A stretch of 60,000 bases of DNA from Phoronis australis (lineage: Eukaryota; Phoronida; Phoronidae): assembly GCA_002633005.1 (NCBI GenBank), contig NMRA01000182.1:610586-670585 (forward strand), given 5' to 3'. Below, one piece after another: positions 26,601 through 35,877 of the stretch (position 1 is the stretch's first letter; each line of letters starts with the position of its first letter). The notes under the pieces were generated by a model, which ran no database searches, was not told the DNA's origin, and saw only the letters and a list, made by a program, of their open reading frames with translations. The position numbers and the translations under genes are program-made.

Positions 26601-29600
26601 GAAAATCGAAGATGTGGCCAAAAGTGGTAAATTTAAAATTTTGTTTTTCTTTGATATTATTTCGACTATCCATGTATGCATTATGTCATGTATGCATTAT
26701 GTATCTATGGACGTTTGACGCAAGAGCATCCACCATAGTCTCATCGGTATTTTAGCAGACCCAACCCTCCACGGCTTGTTACGAAAGATGATCAATGGAA
26801 TGAACATGCAAGTTCTATAAAGCAATACAGCGATGAACGTTTTCATGCAGTGGCGTTTCCCTCCGCTTACATATACACGTGTAGTTGCATATTTTTGTCA
26901 ACTCTTCCTGGGCATCCGGGTCCGGCGTCCCCTTGGAGGATCTAATATGATTTGGCAGATGTATCGTTATGAAGCTAGCGACAGATGACAGGTTTCGGAT
27001 CGATCCGGCTACTGCTGTGTCCCCTACTGGAAGTTTTAGTTGTACATGTATGTTTGCATCAGTATCTTCGGTGTGCCTCGATGGATCTCAATGAAATTTG
27101 GCAAGTAGGTTTCTATGAAAGAAACGACGATTCCTTTCCATTTTGGATGGGTTTAACGTGGCCATTTTCTTTTTTTCCGTTTGCCTCCTGCCAAACCACT
27201 CTACGTAATTACGAATATGAAAATTAACTGGTGTGTTCCTGCGGAGAAGAAATTGATTGGTGTTGATTTTCGGACGGGACCGAGCAATGTGACGCCCTTA
27301 TCTGTATTTTTTTTCGTTCACAGCTGTATCTCCTTAACCCCTCGCAGCAACTTTATGAAATTCGACAAGTGTTCTATGAATGTGACAACGGATGACTATA
27401 ATGTTTGGACAGACCTGACTACCGCTGTGCCCCTATTGGCAATTAATTTTGTTAAGTTTACTTCTGTATCTTAAATCAGAGTTCGTGAACAGGATATCAT
27501 AAAATTTGACAAGCAAGAAACTACGACATCGTTCTGTTTTCGGGCGGATTAGACGTACTATGCGCTATCTAATTACCATTTTCATTAAATTTGAACTTGT
27601 TCGACTTCTGTGGCGCCCCCTAGTGACAGTGCTATTTTGCATTCACAGCTGTATATCCTAAGCCCTCCAAGGATTTTTATGAAATACGACAGGTGTATTC
27701 CTACCAATGTGGCAACAGGTGAAACTTCGGATGGTTCCCAAAACCGATATGACTAGTAGTGGCAATACTGTTTTTTTTACGTTTTGCTCTTGTTTCTGCG
27801 AAGTAAATCGAGTGATTTTGGTGAAATATGGTTTCTGTTCAGGAAGCTACGAGTCCTTCCCATTTTCGGTCGGGTGTCCCTTATTCTACGCCACCCATAA
27901 CATAATTTGAGACTAATAAACGTCCCTAGAAGCATACCATTAGCGTTGCAGTCGTGGGCGCTTGTATTGCTCTTGTAAATCAGTTGTCTGCTAAGATGCA
28001 CAATGTCATGGAAACGCGCTCTACTCGAGACACTAGAAACGCTATCTTCTGCAAACTGTACTTTGAAGTTTCATTACAGGTGTTACATTGGCTTTTGCCA
28101 TATACCCCGAGGCTGTTAAACGTCTACCCGTGCCTACTCTCTGGTCTATCCTCTTCTTCTTGATGCTGATCACGCTTGGACTGGACAGTCAGTTCGCCAT
28201 GGTGGAGACGGTGCTGACATCTTTCGAAGACATCTGTAAATACGTGCGAAGGCACAAGTCGTGGTTCCTTCTACTCTACTGCTTTGTCTTCTATCTGATC
28301 GGCTTATGTATGTGCACCAACGGAGGACCTTATATCCTGCAAATTCTGGACGACTACACGGGTGGATGGAACTTACTCGTTGTCTCAATCACTGAGTGTG
28401 TTGCTGTCGGATGGGTGAGTACATACTAAGGTGTAAAGCCAAATGTTTTACTATGACTAGACCTAAATGTTTGGGAAAGTCACTCACAAGCCCACACGGA
28501 GACTGGCTTGCTATACCATATACGCGTTAAGCCTACATTTCGCCTAGCTGCATGAGATGGATAAAAAAAACGAAAATCGAGTTAGGCATTTTACTCGAAA
28601 AAATAATCAATTGATAGGCTTTCATTTCCGCTTCCAACTGCTAACACGGCCGATGCGTACATGCTTCATTTTCGAACTTTCGAATTTTAGGCGTGGCCAA
28701 CCCAATTAACTCTGACGTGTTTTCTTGAGTCGTTGGTGGCTTTGATATTCTTATTGGTAATGGAAATAAAATCCCGTCACAGTAAGGAATGATATGAGAT
28801 CGATTTTATGAGAGCAAAACGCCTAATGTGGCGCCAAATGACTGTTATAAATATCTTCTAGTGAAGTACATTCTACAAGCTGCAAACCAGTTTTCATTTT
28901 TTGACCAATTAAATCTGCAAAATATGACACATTTTCTTTCAGATGTGCTGAATTGTAACTCAGTTTTACAAACCGATTCATTTCACTACATCACTTTCTC
29001 AAATATTCAAAATTGAAATGTGTATTACGAGCCTTGTCATTTCTAATTGGCAAAACAGAGAGATGTTGGCTGGGCAGCTACCTACATTGTCCAAATTGTA
29101 AAATCTTGCAATTTGCAGTCTCGCTTGCTTCAAACAGGTGTACGGATTCCCTCGCTTTAAACGCGACATCGGAACAATGTTGGGCAGAAACTTCTGCTGT
29201 TGCTGTCCATGGAGCCCCCTGGGGTGGTACTGGAGTGTCTTCTGGTGCGCGCTAACTCCCCTGTTGGTCGCGGTAGGTACCAGCAGAGTCGCTGTTGTTT
29301 TACTGAATAAATGTTCAGAATTGCTGATTTATGAAGAAGACATTTCATCGACTGTAATACATTGTTATGTAAATAACGATAATGGCTCTGACATTTTACA
29401 CTATGTTCTTACTCATTGAGTCATAGTTCAAGGGGCTACAAATTTGACCCTCAAAACTAATTCCTGTTTTAATTAAAATTATTAGCCATAAATCGTGTCT
29501 TTTATTAGGTAAAACGGCTGAATATTTGACTCGAGGTCTAATCGTTTTACTCAAATCGAAAATGTTTTTGACATTTCCCGTTCTTGTTATGCCCCCACAT

Positions 29601-32600
29601 ATTTGTATGTGGGTGCTAATTGTCGTCACCTCTGTCTGGACGTCTGGCGTCCGCAGCTGTATCTTCTGAACCCATTGCCGGATCTTATTGAAATTTGGCA
29701 GGTGTGTTCTCATGGGACTGACAATAGACGAAGACGAGTTTTGGACCGATTCAAATACCAGTGTGTCCCCTAGTGGAAATTTTACTTTTTTTTTCGTTTG
29801 CCTCTGTATCTTCGGAGTTCCTTGATGAATTTTCACGAAATTCGGTAAATGGGTTTTCAATAAGGAGGCGATGATGCTTTTCTATTTTCGAACAGATTTG
29901 GTTGATTTTACGCCAGATTTTGGTCATTTTTGTTATTTTGCGTGTTTTTACTGACCTCCGCCTCTCTACCTGCCCTGCCGCTCAAAGAATCATGAAAATT
30001 TACAAAAAATGTGTTCCTGATGAGAAGGCCACGACTGACGTTGAATTTCGGACGAGTCCGACTACTGTGTCGCACTCTAGTGGCAATTTTGTTTTTTTTT
30101 CGTCTGGGGAGGAATCTCCTTAACCCTCTAAAGGAGCTTTTTGAAATTTGAAAGATGTATTCCCATGAAGCCGACGACAAACGGTAACGAGTGTTGAACT
30201 GTTGCAAATACTACTGTGCTCCTTAGTGGCAAAATGTTTTTTACGTTTAGCTCTCTACGTAGTTCATAAATGTATTTTCATGAAACTCGGCGAATAAGTT
30301 TCCATTAAGGATACGACCACGCCTTCCCATTTTTGGGCAGATTTGATGTTTTTTGCTCCACATGGCGCGATTTAAAAAATAATCTGCGTATGCTTTTGAC
30401 GTCCGCCTCCTCAGTACTGAAACAATCATGAAAATTGACGGCTGTGTGCTAAGACCTCGGCTGACGTTGATTTTCGGATGTTTTCGACTATTCTAGTGCC
30501 TCCAAGGGACAATTTTATTTTTTGCGTCTACGACTGTATCTCCTCAACCCTTTGTAGGATCTGGGCGAAATTGGGCAGATGGGCTCCTATAGACATGACA
30601 ACAGATGGCGATGAATTTCAGACTAATCAGTCTATAGCTGTGCCCCCTTGTGTCAATTGTTTTTTACGTTTGCCTCTAAATTTTTGGAGTTCCTTGGCTT
30701 AGTTTCATGAAATTTGGCGAATAGTTGTGCACTGCAGAGATCTTCAGACACCTTCTGCATTCGGGCGGGTTTGATGCACTCTGCGCCATCTAATGCCCGA
30801 TTTTATGATATTAAAAACACCCCTAGAAGCACACGCACACCGCTTGCGGTGTTGTCGTGGGAGCATTTCAACGCTCCGCATTGCCCTTGTTTAATTCGAA
30901 ACCATGATAATTATCGAATATTCTGTACGTGAGTGTATTTTGCATTACACAAGCGAGTGTGTAGTCCAAATTCACACCTGATGACTTCTAGATTCAAACT
31001 ACAAAATCCAGTAAAAACTTGAGATTTCGAGTTCAGACTTGAACTTATAGCTTTAACCTAGGGGTCATCGAGTGCCATCCAAAATAAAAGAGAGCACTTA
31101 AATCACCACTCTCAAAAATAATTTTAAACTACATACCACAGCTCAAAACTTGCCATGTATAACAAAATTATTTTTTTTCTAATTGGGTGTAAAGAACTCA
31201 GTCCAAATGAAAATAAGGTTTTATTCCAAATAGTATCAAAATTTCTTTTTAATATTAAATCTCTTTGTGTGAGTCGATAAAATTGTGTGCATGTGTATGA
31301 AAATGATTTATTTACATTCGTAATCGTATGTCATTCAAATCTTAACATCAGTTTTTTCAATTTATGTATTTGTGTATAATAATTGTATATAGATTCATTT
31401 GCATTTATTTAACATACAGATACAGTGCCTCTTGGCGCTTGCTGGGCATGTATATTCACTGTACTGAAGATTTCATGATAAACGTTAAAAAATCAAGTGC
31501 AAAATAGGACTACGCAGTTAATCCAGGGAAACCATCATAGAGCCTAGTAAATGTTAACAATAACTTCTAGTTCAATTTCGAGTAAAAAGATTATACCCCG
31601 GGTCTAGTTGTAAAATAAAGTGATTGCTGTAGTTATGAAGTTTACTGCCTCTTGCTGCTCACCGACTGAAATAGAAGGTGTAATTTTCTTCCAACAGGCA
31701 GTCATGGTTTTCTCGTGGGTGCGTTACTCTCCCTCGTCCTACGGCACTTACCAACTGCCAATGTGGGCTAATGGTATTGGCTGGGCGATGACTGCTAGCG
31801 TGCTGCTCGGTCTTTTTGTGACTTTCTTCGGCATGATCATTTACTACAGCCTACGCGGAAGCGTAAGTCGAGTGTTATTTCAATTTGGTGTCTCGTTATA
31901 ATGTTTCTCATCACACCCCAGTGTTCATGGTTGAAACCTCGTATCCAATGTAATTTAGAATCCTAGATGGAACTGGAAATTCACGAGGTATCCCAAGTGA
32001 CGCGCATGACTTCTCCATACAAATGCCTGCATTCAGGTAAATCTTATCACACGTACGCCCTTATGTTTAGAAATTGCTTTCTGCTCTCGATCCATTTAGA
32101 TTTCAAAAAGAGGGACTTTTATTAAATAGCACCACCTAACAGCGCTGTCATAATTGTTGTATAAGTCATCTGGCATAGCAGGGTACTGAGGATCCCTTAC
32201 CAGCAGAACTGGCCATTGGAATAGAAACGTCAGTGGCTGTTGAAACGTCACACGTTTGAACACTCGACTTCAAAATCTTAATTAGTGTGACGTGCAGCCA
32301 CGTCAATTCAGTCGTTGCACGTGTCTCAATCTCGTTTCTAACCATAATCAGTTTTGTGAAGAATCCCAATTTTGTCAAAACTATCACATCGTGCAAATGT
32401 CGCACGACCCTCGAACGAATTCATGAGACATTTTGCGTGTTTTGTGATCGTGTTTATATTGGATATTGGTTCAGTTGGTGCTTTTCTATTTCCCTACAGC
32501 CGCTGGATGCGTTCCGTCCCACTAAGGAGTGGGGACCAGCCCTCGTCAAACATAGACGACTTATCACTTACGTCCCTGGATTTGTCATTGACCCCAACGA

Positions 32601-33257
32601 GGACCAAGCACCAGTACTTGGGGAGAAACCGGTGAGATAAAAGCACTTAAATCTAAACGTTACGTGTTGTTGGCCGTGGAAATTTTTAAGAATTGAAATT
32701 TGTATCACTGAGTGGTACTGTTAGTAACTGATTGCCTTTGTTTCCTAGGATCGAATTTCTTTAATTTTTATTTTTTGTAAGCTCATGAAACATATAATTT
32801 CAAAATCCTTAATGATGAAAGAAATTGAAATTATTATGTACACCAATAAATAGTATTTTTTTATAGAGAACACCGCCACGTCCACAAATGTGATTTTTTA
32901 AGCCAGAAAGCTCCAGTATAAAAATGATGTCAACATTTTTTGAAAAACGGAAGTTTAAGGTTATTTTAGAGCTAACAATTCTATTGATTTGCAATTGATT
33001 GTTAAAAAGATATTTGGTCCTGGGCAACTAAGGTTGTCACTAATCTTAATTAATCTGCTGGGAAATTTCTATTTTTTTCGTAGAAGTATCAAAGTTTCTG
33101 AAGTTTTCAAATGCTAATTTTTGCATTTTTCATTATCTTTTTGGTTCGACACCATTTTAATGTGAATTTCACTTTGCTTTTGATTATATTTCAGGCGGAT
33201 CCAAACTGGCATTATGAAAATCCTGGGTTTGTTGCCGATGACGGAAACAAGGTTTAG
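8559..33257 (+). CDS. SLC6-family Na+/Cl--dependent transporter, glycine-transporter-like, 14 exons
   Basis: Exons: 8559-8660, 15628-15693, 19992-20175, 20769-20900, 21479-21622, 22500-22689, 24273-24411, 25174-25308, 26398-26626, 28080-28414, 29138-29272, 31698-31862, 32500-32631, 33195-33257. All have GT/AG borders and matching phases and give 716 residues with 12 membrane spans, a normal family length. TM1 has [14 protein letters not shown] (97-110) with Gly where monoamine carriers have Asp, pointing to an amino-acid substrate. Family Na+/Cl- site residues are present: Gln372 and Ser376 in TM6, Asn408 and Ser412 in TM7, Asp476 and Ser477 in TM8. SASWGGL (378-384) in TM6 and EWGPAL in the C-terminal tail resemble glycine transporters. 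Substrate is inferred. Exons 1 and 2 lie far upstream and are the least certain. Confidence 0.93.
8661..11879 (+). other. SLC6 intron 1, first part
   Basis: I see no conserved exon, RNA gene or transposon end here, apart from the short tandem repeat at 11601-11657. The small open frames on both strands show no recognisable motif and lack paired splice signals. Confidence 0.5.
11601..11657. repeat. 20-bp tandem repeat, about 2.8 copies
   Basis: Units of the form CTGGCCCGGTCGCAAATCC repeat at 11601, 11621 and 11641. The stretch is much more GC-rich than the intron around it. Confidence 0.85.
11880..12179 (+). repeat. Tandem-subunit repeat copy 1, left part
   Basis: It begins with an ACATAT-rich hairpin like the other copies and carries the CCC(G/T)AGTGGCAATTTTAG landmark near 12140. 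It breaks off at 12179, where a 2.05-kb element is inserted, and resumes at 14231. Confidence 0.65.
12622..12863. mobile_element. MITE, CAGTGGCGGATC family, copy 1
   Basis: It starts CAGTGGCGGATCTAGG and ends CCTAAATCCGCCTATG, whose reverse complement is CATAGGCGGATTTAGG, giving imperfect 16-bp inverted ends. CATGT flanks both sides as a probable target duplication. It is 242 bp long and non-coding, with G/C runs next to the ends. Confidence 0.7.
13587..13894. mobile_element. MITE, CAGTGGCGGATC family, copy 2
   Basis: It has the same ends as the element at 12622, with a run of G inside the left end. TGTTTC directly flanks both ends, a convincing 6-bp target duplication. It is 308 bp long and lies inside the 2.05-kb element. 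Confidence 0.75.
14231..15030 (+). repeat. Tandem-subunit repeat copy 1, right part
   Basis: It continues 11880-12179 after the insertion, with further degenerate subunits. Landmarks are ATGAAATTTATC/ATGAAATGTGG-type motifs, GTCCGACTACT and CCTAGAGGGAATTTAGG. It fades out near 15030. Confidence 0.65.
15628..15693 (+). CDS. SLC6 exon 2: short N-terminal linker
   Basis: The acceptor TTTTTGCAG precedes 22 codons (residues 35-56, [10 protein letters not shown] onward) and donor GTACGC follows. Phase is 0 at both ends, so the exon could be skipped without a frameshift. The segment is polar and cytoplasmic. Confidence 0.65.
15694..17077 (+). other. SLC6 intron 2, first part
   Basis: I see no supported gene or mobile-element end. 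Open frames on both strands are short and unlike known proteins. Confidence 0.4.
17078..17215. repeat. Minisatellite, ~25-bp unit with TGACGT
   Basis: About six degenerate units of the form TCCTGACGTGATAAATTTTC occur in a row. Several contain TGACGTG or TGACGTA, which resemble CRE/ATF half-sites. A 190-codon minus-strand open frame crosses the array but has no other support. Confidence 0.8.
17646..17922. mobile_element. MITE with ~27-bp inverted ends
   Basis: The left end AAAAACGAAAATTGAATTAA pairs with the right end, whose reverse complement starts AAAAACGAAAATCGCATTGG. A diverged relative with matching ends and interior lies at 28563-28840. Confidence 0.65.
18585..19660 (+). repeat. Tandem-subunit repeat copy 2
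   Basis: It begins with the hairpin arms CTACATA/TATGTAG (18589-18614). Degenerate ~146-bp subunits follow, with CCCTAGTGGCA and GAAATTTGGCA-type landmarks. It ends in AATAAACACCCCCACATGCA and a GTTGCTCTTGTTTC tail, as other copies do. It has the same orientation as the gene. Confidence 0.75.
19992..20175 (+). CDS. SLC6 exon 3: N-terminal tail and TM1
   Basis: It encodes residues 57-117. An acidic stretch is followed by RGNW (82-85), the usual entry motif, and then TM1 with [17 protein letters not shown] across the exon border. The first codon is GTG after acceptor CAACAG, so it is not a start. Phase is 0 in and 1 out, with donor GTAGGT. Confidence 0.95.
20769..20900 (+). CDS. SLC6 exon 4: TM2
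   Basis: It encodes residues 118-162. TM2 reads [19 protein letters not shown] followed by the family signature [10 protein letters not shown]. Acceptor is TTTGTAG and donor GTGAGG, with phase 1 at both ends. Confidence 0.95.
21479..21622 (+). CDS. SLC6 exon 5: TM3 and start of extracellular loop 2
   Basis: It encodes residues 162-210 (the last codon split). TM3 contains [10 protein letters not shown], whose tyrosines match the substrate-site tyrosine of the family. LPWNHC follows, with Cys202 positioned to form the conserved loop-2 disulfide with Cys211, eight residues apart as usual. Acceptor GTTACAG, donor GTAAGT. Confidence 0.93.
22230..22290. mobile_element. Relic of a CAGTGGCGGATC-type MITE end
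   Basis: CCGATCTAGGATCTCGCAAGG resembles the left end of the MITE at 12622 (GGATCTAGGATATCGCAAGG). No matching right end is seen, so this is a fragment. Confidence 0.4.
22500..22689 (+). CDS. SLC6 exon 6: glycosylated extracellular loop 2
   Basis: It encodes residues 210-273 (first and last codons split). It has four N-glycosylation sequons, at Asn222, 228, 234 and 253, and ends in STPAENYLE, like the SPxEEY motif before TM4. The WNT motif common in this loop is absent. Acceptor is TTTTTCAG and donor GTATGC. A repeat starts within about 20 bp of the donor. Confidence 0.85.
22705..23975 (+). repeat. Tandem-subunit repeat copy 3
   Basis: It starts TTATTATGCGTCCACATCTT just after the exon 6 donor. 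Degenerate ~146-bp subunits follow, ending in the shared GATATTAAAATCACCCCAAC tail and GCTCTTGTGTTT. It has the same orientation as the gene. Confidence 0.75.
24273..24411 (+). CDS. SLC6 exon 7: TM4
   Basis: It encodes residues 273-319. [20 protein letters not shown] leads into TM4, and the exon ends IKGIKSSGK, matching the conserved GVKSSGK before TM5. Phase is 2 in and 0 out. Acceptor CGTTGCAG, donor GTAATC. Confidence 0.93.
25174..25308 (+). CDS. SLC6 exon 8: TM5 and loop
   Basis: It encodes residues 320-364, starting [13 protein letters not shown] and ending [13 protein letters not shown], both close to family consensus. Acceptor CCTTGTAG, donor GTAAGC, 45 codons in phase 0. Confidence 0.95.
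25309..26397 (+). other. SLC6 intron 8
   Basis: No coding or RNA feature is supported. One ambiguous base at 25644 precedes a run of G, probably a sequencing or assembly problem at the homopolymer. Confidence 0.5.
26398..26626 (+). CDS. SLC6 exon 9: TM6-TM7
   Basis: It encodes residues 365-441. [13 protein letters not shown] holds Gln372 and Ser376 and the unwound TM6 substrate region. [10 protein letters not shown] follows, then TM7 with Asn408 and Ser412, and [11 protein letters not shown]. The WGG motif is typical of glycine-transporter relatives. Phase is 0 in and 1 out, donor GTAAAT. Confidence 0.95.
26870..27975 (+). repeat. Tandem-subunit repeat copy 4
   Basis: It starts with TTACATATACACGTGTAG. 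Degenerate ~146-bp subunits follow, and it ends with TAATAAACGTCCCTAGAAGC and a TTGCTCTTGT tail. Short open frames inside it are fragments of the repeat. Confidence 0.75.
28080..28414 (+). CDS. SLC6 exon 10: TM8-TM10
   Basis: It encodes residues 441-552 in one exon. [18 protein letters not shown] is followed by [12 protein letters not shown], with Asp476 and Ser477 of the Na+/Cl- sites, then [15 protein letters not shown] of TM10. At 441-446 the sequence is GVTLAF where the family usually has GPG(L/I)AF. Acceptor TTACAG, donor GTGAGT. Confidence 0.95.
28563..28840. mobile_element. MITE, relative of 17646-17922
   Basis: It starts AACGAAAATCGAGTTAGGC and ends with a segment whose reverse complement reads CACATTAGGCGTTTTGC. 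Its interior shares AAAATCCCGTCACAGTAAGG-like sequence with the copy at 17646. It lies in intron 10. Confidence 0.5.
29138..29272 (+). CDS. SLC6 exon 11: TM11
   Basis: It encodes residues 553-597. [17 protein letters not shown] matches the conserved VYGxxRFxxDI motif, followed by a cysteine-rich NFCCCCPW and TM11. Phase is 0 at both ends, donor GTAGGT. The four consecutive cysteines in the intracellular loop are unusual. Confidence 0.93.
29585..30905 (+). repeat. Tandem-subunit repeat copy 5 (best preserved)
   Basis: It opens with hairpin arms CCCACATA (29594-29601) and TATGTGGG (29606-29613). GAAATTTGGCA-type motifs fall at 29690, 29837, 29994, 30143, 30282, 30430, 30567 and 30709, a mean spacing of about 146 bp. 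Three subunit types alternate, giving a higher-order unit of about 440 bp. The tail is AAAAACACCCCTAGAAGC, then TTGCCCTTGTTT. Confidence 0.8.
30906..31697 (+). other. SLC6 intron 11, distal part
   Basis: AT-rich sequence. The stretch around 30960-31060 resembles part of the ~3-kb duplicated block near 560-670 (TTGAGATTTCGAGTTCAGACT, GACTTCTAGATT), a short diverged relic. No gene is seen. Confidence 0.4.
31698..31862 (+). CDS. SLC6 exon 12: TM12
   Basis: It encodes residues 598-652. [20 protein letters not shown] matches the YxPxxYGxYxYPxWA motif before TM12, and the exon ends SLRGS at donor GTAAGT. Acceptor CCAACAG. 55 codons in phase 0. Confidence 0.94.
32500..32631 (+). CDS. SLC6 exon 13: C-terminal tail
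   Basis: It encodes residues 653-696. [16 protein letters not shown] is the conserved post-TM12 motif (WGPAL) of amino-acid carriers. The rest is polar and cytoplasmic. Acceptor CCCTACAG, donor GTGAGA. Confidence 0.92.
33195..33257 (+). CDS. SLC6 exon 14: C terminus and stop
   Basis: It encodes residues 697-716 ([20 protein letters not shown]) and a TAG stop. The acceptor is ATTTCAG after a T-rich tract, and the phase fits exon 13. NPGF-like ends occur in other family members. No class I PDZ ligand is present. Confidence 0.85.
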   Translation, partial: ADPNWHYENPGFVADDGNKV

Positions 33258-33907
33258 AACTTAAAAAATCTACAGTGTTAATCTACAGTTTTAATCTCCT
33301 CTGAAAGCTCTTATCATGTGCATACGTCCTTGAGCGACCGTTGTCAAATGTATAAGAATATTTCCAAAGGCATTGTACGGTAAACCCAATAGGGGTAATT
33401 GAGAATTCTAGCACTACATGTAATTTTGTATGTTATTTTACCTATTTTATGTTCTGACTATATTTTGTGTAATGAATCCACATTCCAGCTGGAAAGAGTG
33501 TGCGTAATTTTAAATTTCGGTAACACGTATTCCTTTTAAACATCGTGATAAATTAACATGTCACACTGGATGTAAGCATTAGACTGTTGACTTTGTTCTA
33601 ACATGAGAACTTTCAAGCGGTTTTAAATGTACATAATCTGGTTTAGGGTCGAAAACTCTTAAAATTATTTGTATTCTTTGAAGTTTTTTGCAATTTAAAT
33701 AGTTTTAAACAAACGAATGAAACATAAAAGCGTGATTGTATTACAAATCGCCAATCTGTGACTATCAGTTAGCAAAATTAGTGTTCTACACTACATTTTG
33801 ATACTAAATCCTCTGTTAGTCCCTGTGCGATTTTGAATTTTATACATAACGATTTTGTATATTTTATCATGTACATTGCCAGACTGTATACCATTTTCAA
33901 TAATAAA
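33258..33907 (+). promoter_or_regulatory. SLC6 3'UTR with AATAAA at 33902-33907
   Basis: About 645 bp of AT-rich sequence follows the stop and ends in AATAAAGG, a plausible poly(A) signal. No other open frame of note. Confidence 0.65.
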
Positions 33908-34859
33908 GGTTACTTTACATGGACTGATCTCGTCATTGTCAAGGGTGACTGATTTTACAGTGCGTTATTGACATAACGGCGTATTGTCGACTTTTGATTT
34001 GATATTCTCTGAGAAGAAAAAGCAACCGTACGGTATTCTAAACTGCAAGTAGTTCGTGACCTGAGACTGACTTGTACTCACAGAGGGGCTTGGACCCGGG
34101 CTGTAGTACATAGATGTAAAGTAACATTTAGGAAAAGGATTTCTGTGTTGGTGCAAAATATAGAGTGGAGATATAAAAATTTTATGAATAGTCAGACCAC
34201 CGAATTCATCAATGTATTTGGAAACCAGTAACTGTCAACGGGGCTGTAAACACCAAGTAAGCCTACATTTTCTTGTTAAAGAGTGGAGACCATTCGATAC
34301 GAACTGTCGTTTAAAAATTGTTGATATTGTATCTCGCAGCAGTTAGATTGCCAAATAATGCGTGAACAGCTCCTGCTTTCACTTTAGGCAGTTCAGTGTG
34401 CTCGTAGCACGCCATATGCGCTATCCATCACTATCAGTCGCAGTGGATTTCTCGTATCTTTTCATCATGCCAACATAGTAGGCGCTGGTTCCAGATTGAT
34501 GATGCCTGGAGCATCCTAACACAGATTCACTTTTGATTTGCTGTCTAAAAGTACCATTTCAGTTTTGCGTGTCACCATGCATTCAAATTCACAAGTAGAT
34601 AAAGTTGTTTTTTACACTTCCCAGTTTATTAGCAGGTGTTTCGGTCGAGGAAATCTTGGAAAGTCTTAGTTTTGAAAATGCATTTTAATTTAAGCAAAAT
34701 TATGCGACTATATGTTAAGATGACGTCATTATAACTTCAGCTTTAGATTCAATGTTTTAGACTTAAGCATACTCCGCTTCAGAAATGGTGAATATTCGTC
34801 CTATTCCATTGGCAGTCCGCAAAATGTACAAATTTACTCAAAAAGGCGATTATCGATTT
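33908..34859. other. Intergenic region between SLC6 gene and array
   Basis: AT-rich, with no supported gene, RNA or transposon end. Confidence 0.5.
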
Positions 34860-35045
34860 GTGTTCCAGCATTCTTTCAAATTCAATTATCTTTGAGGTAA
34901 TGCGAAGTTTTCGACAACCATCATTTACTAAATTATATTTTCAATAAAAGTTCAAAGGTTTCTGAAATTCTATTTCAAAGGAACACGTACTGAGGACGAG
35001 TTTTTAAATTTTTCACCATACGTTGGAAACAAGCCTACAAGTAGC

Positions 35046-35158
35046 AAAAAGACTAGTGTCGGTACGGAGTAGTGGTTCTCCACATTGCTATAGAGAATCC
35101 AACTGCTTTTGTCTCAGTGGAAGAGTTTCTTGGTTTGCCCACTACACCACGGCTCGCC
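35046..35158 (-). ncRNA. Predicted Pol III small RNA, array copy 1
   Basis: On the minus strand the segment starts GGCGAGCCG and ends with five T (35046-35050). An A-box-like TGGTGTAGTGG (35149-35139) and B-box-like AGTTGGATTCT (35104-35094) sit at tRNA-like spacing. GTAGTGG near the 5' end can pair with CCACTAC near the 3' end. In this copy the closing stem has one mismatch (CTAGTC). The TATA-like element reads ATGTACA. It could be a relic. Confidence 0.4.
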
Positions 35159-35764
35159 TAGTTATGCTATCAAGAGAAAGTTGTACATGAAGCTTCGTCT
35201 GCTGTTGTGCAATCTAACACAGGAAGTGGTGCATCAGACTACAACTGTGACATCTATTGGTGAAAATTAAATGAATGGAATGTGGTGCCACTCCGGCGCA
35301 ACACCTTATAACATATTAATACCGATTTAAGATCGACTGTCTCTCCAAAACGCTGCTGTCTGTATGTTTGTAAGTCTTCTGTAGGTTTCTGGAATTTCTG
35401 GAGATATAAGCCTGAGACACCGTTTAACGTCAATTTCGTTTTCTGACCTTCCTGATACTATTAAAAAGCACGGAGACGTTTGTGTAGGATCACCCAGTAC
35501 CATTAACGTACAGTGATTTATTTAAAACAAAATTGAAATACTAAACATTTTAAACGTTATAAATGAACTTGCTTTGTCGCCCGGACGATTCCGCCATTCT
35601 TTCAATTTCATTCCTTTTTGAGGTAGTGGAATTTCATTGATAAACGTCATTTAGTGAATTATGTTTTCAATAAAAATGGAAAAGTATCTGAAATACTGTT
35701 GAAAATTAACACGCACTGTGTTTACGTTTTTCATCAGCACGTTCGAAGCAAGTCTACACGTAGC

Positions 35765-35877
35765 AAAAAGACGAGTGTCGGTTTGGAGTAGTGGTTCTCC
35801 ACATTGCTGTAGAGAATCCAACTGCTTTTGTCTCAGTGGAAGAGTTTCTTGGTTTCCCCTCTACACCACGGCTCGCC
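35765..35877 (-). ncRNA. Predicted Pol III small RNA, array copy 2
   Basis: 113 bp, ending in five T on the minus strand. The closing stem GGCGAG/CTCGTC is intact (one G-U in RNA). The second stem has one A-A mismatch because the 5' arm reads GTAGAGG. Upstream, ATATAC (35907-35902) lies at about -25 to -30, and a conserved block follows to about -62, as in snRNA-type Pol III promoters. Confidence 0.45.

Noticed and set aside
35070-35280. Conserved plus-strand frame across the array cores (VLHIAVENPTAFVSVEEFLG)
   Set aside because: A TAG interrupts it at the same place in almost all copies. The conservation is better explained by the structured RNA and its upstream block.
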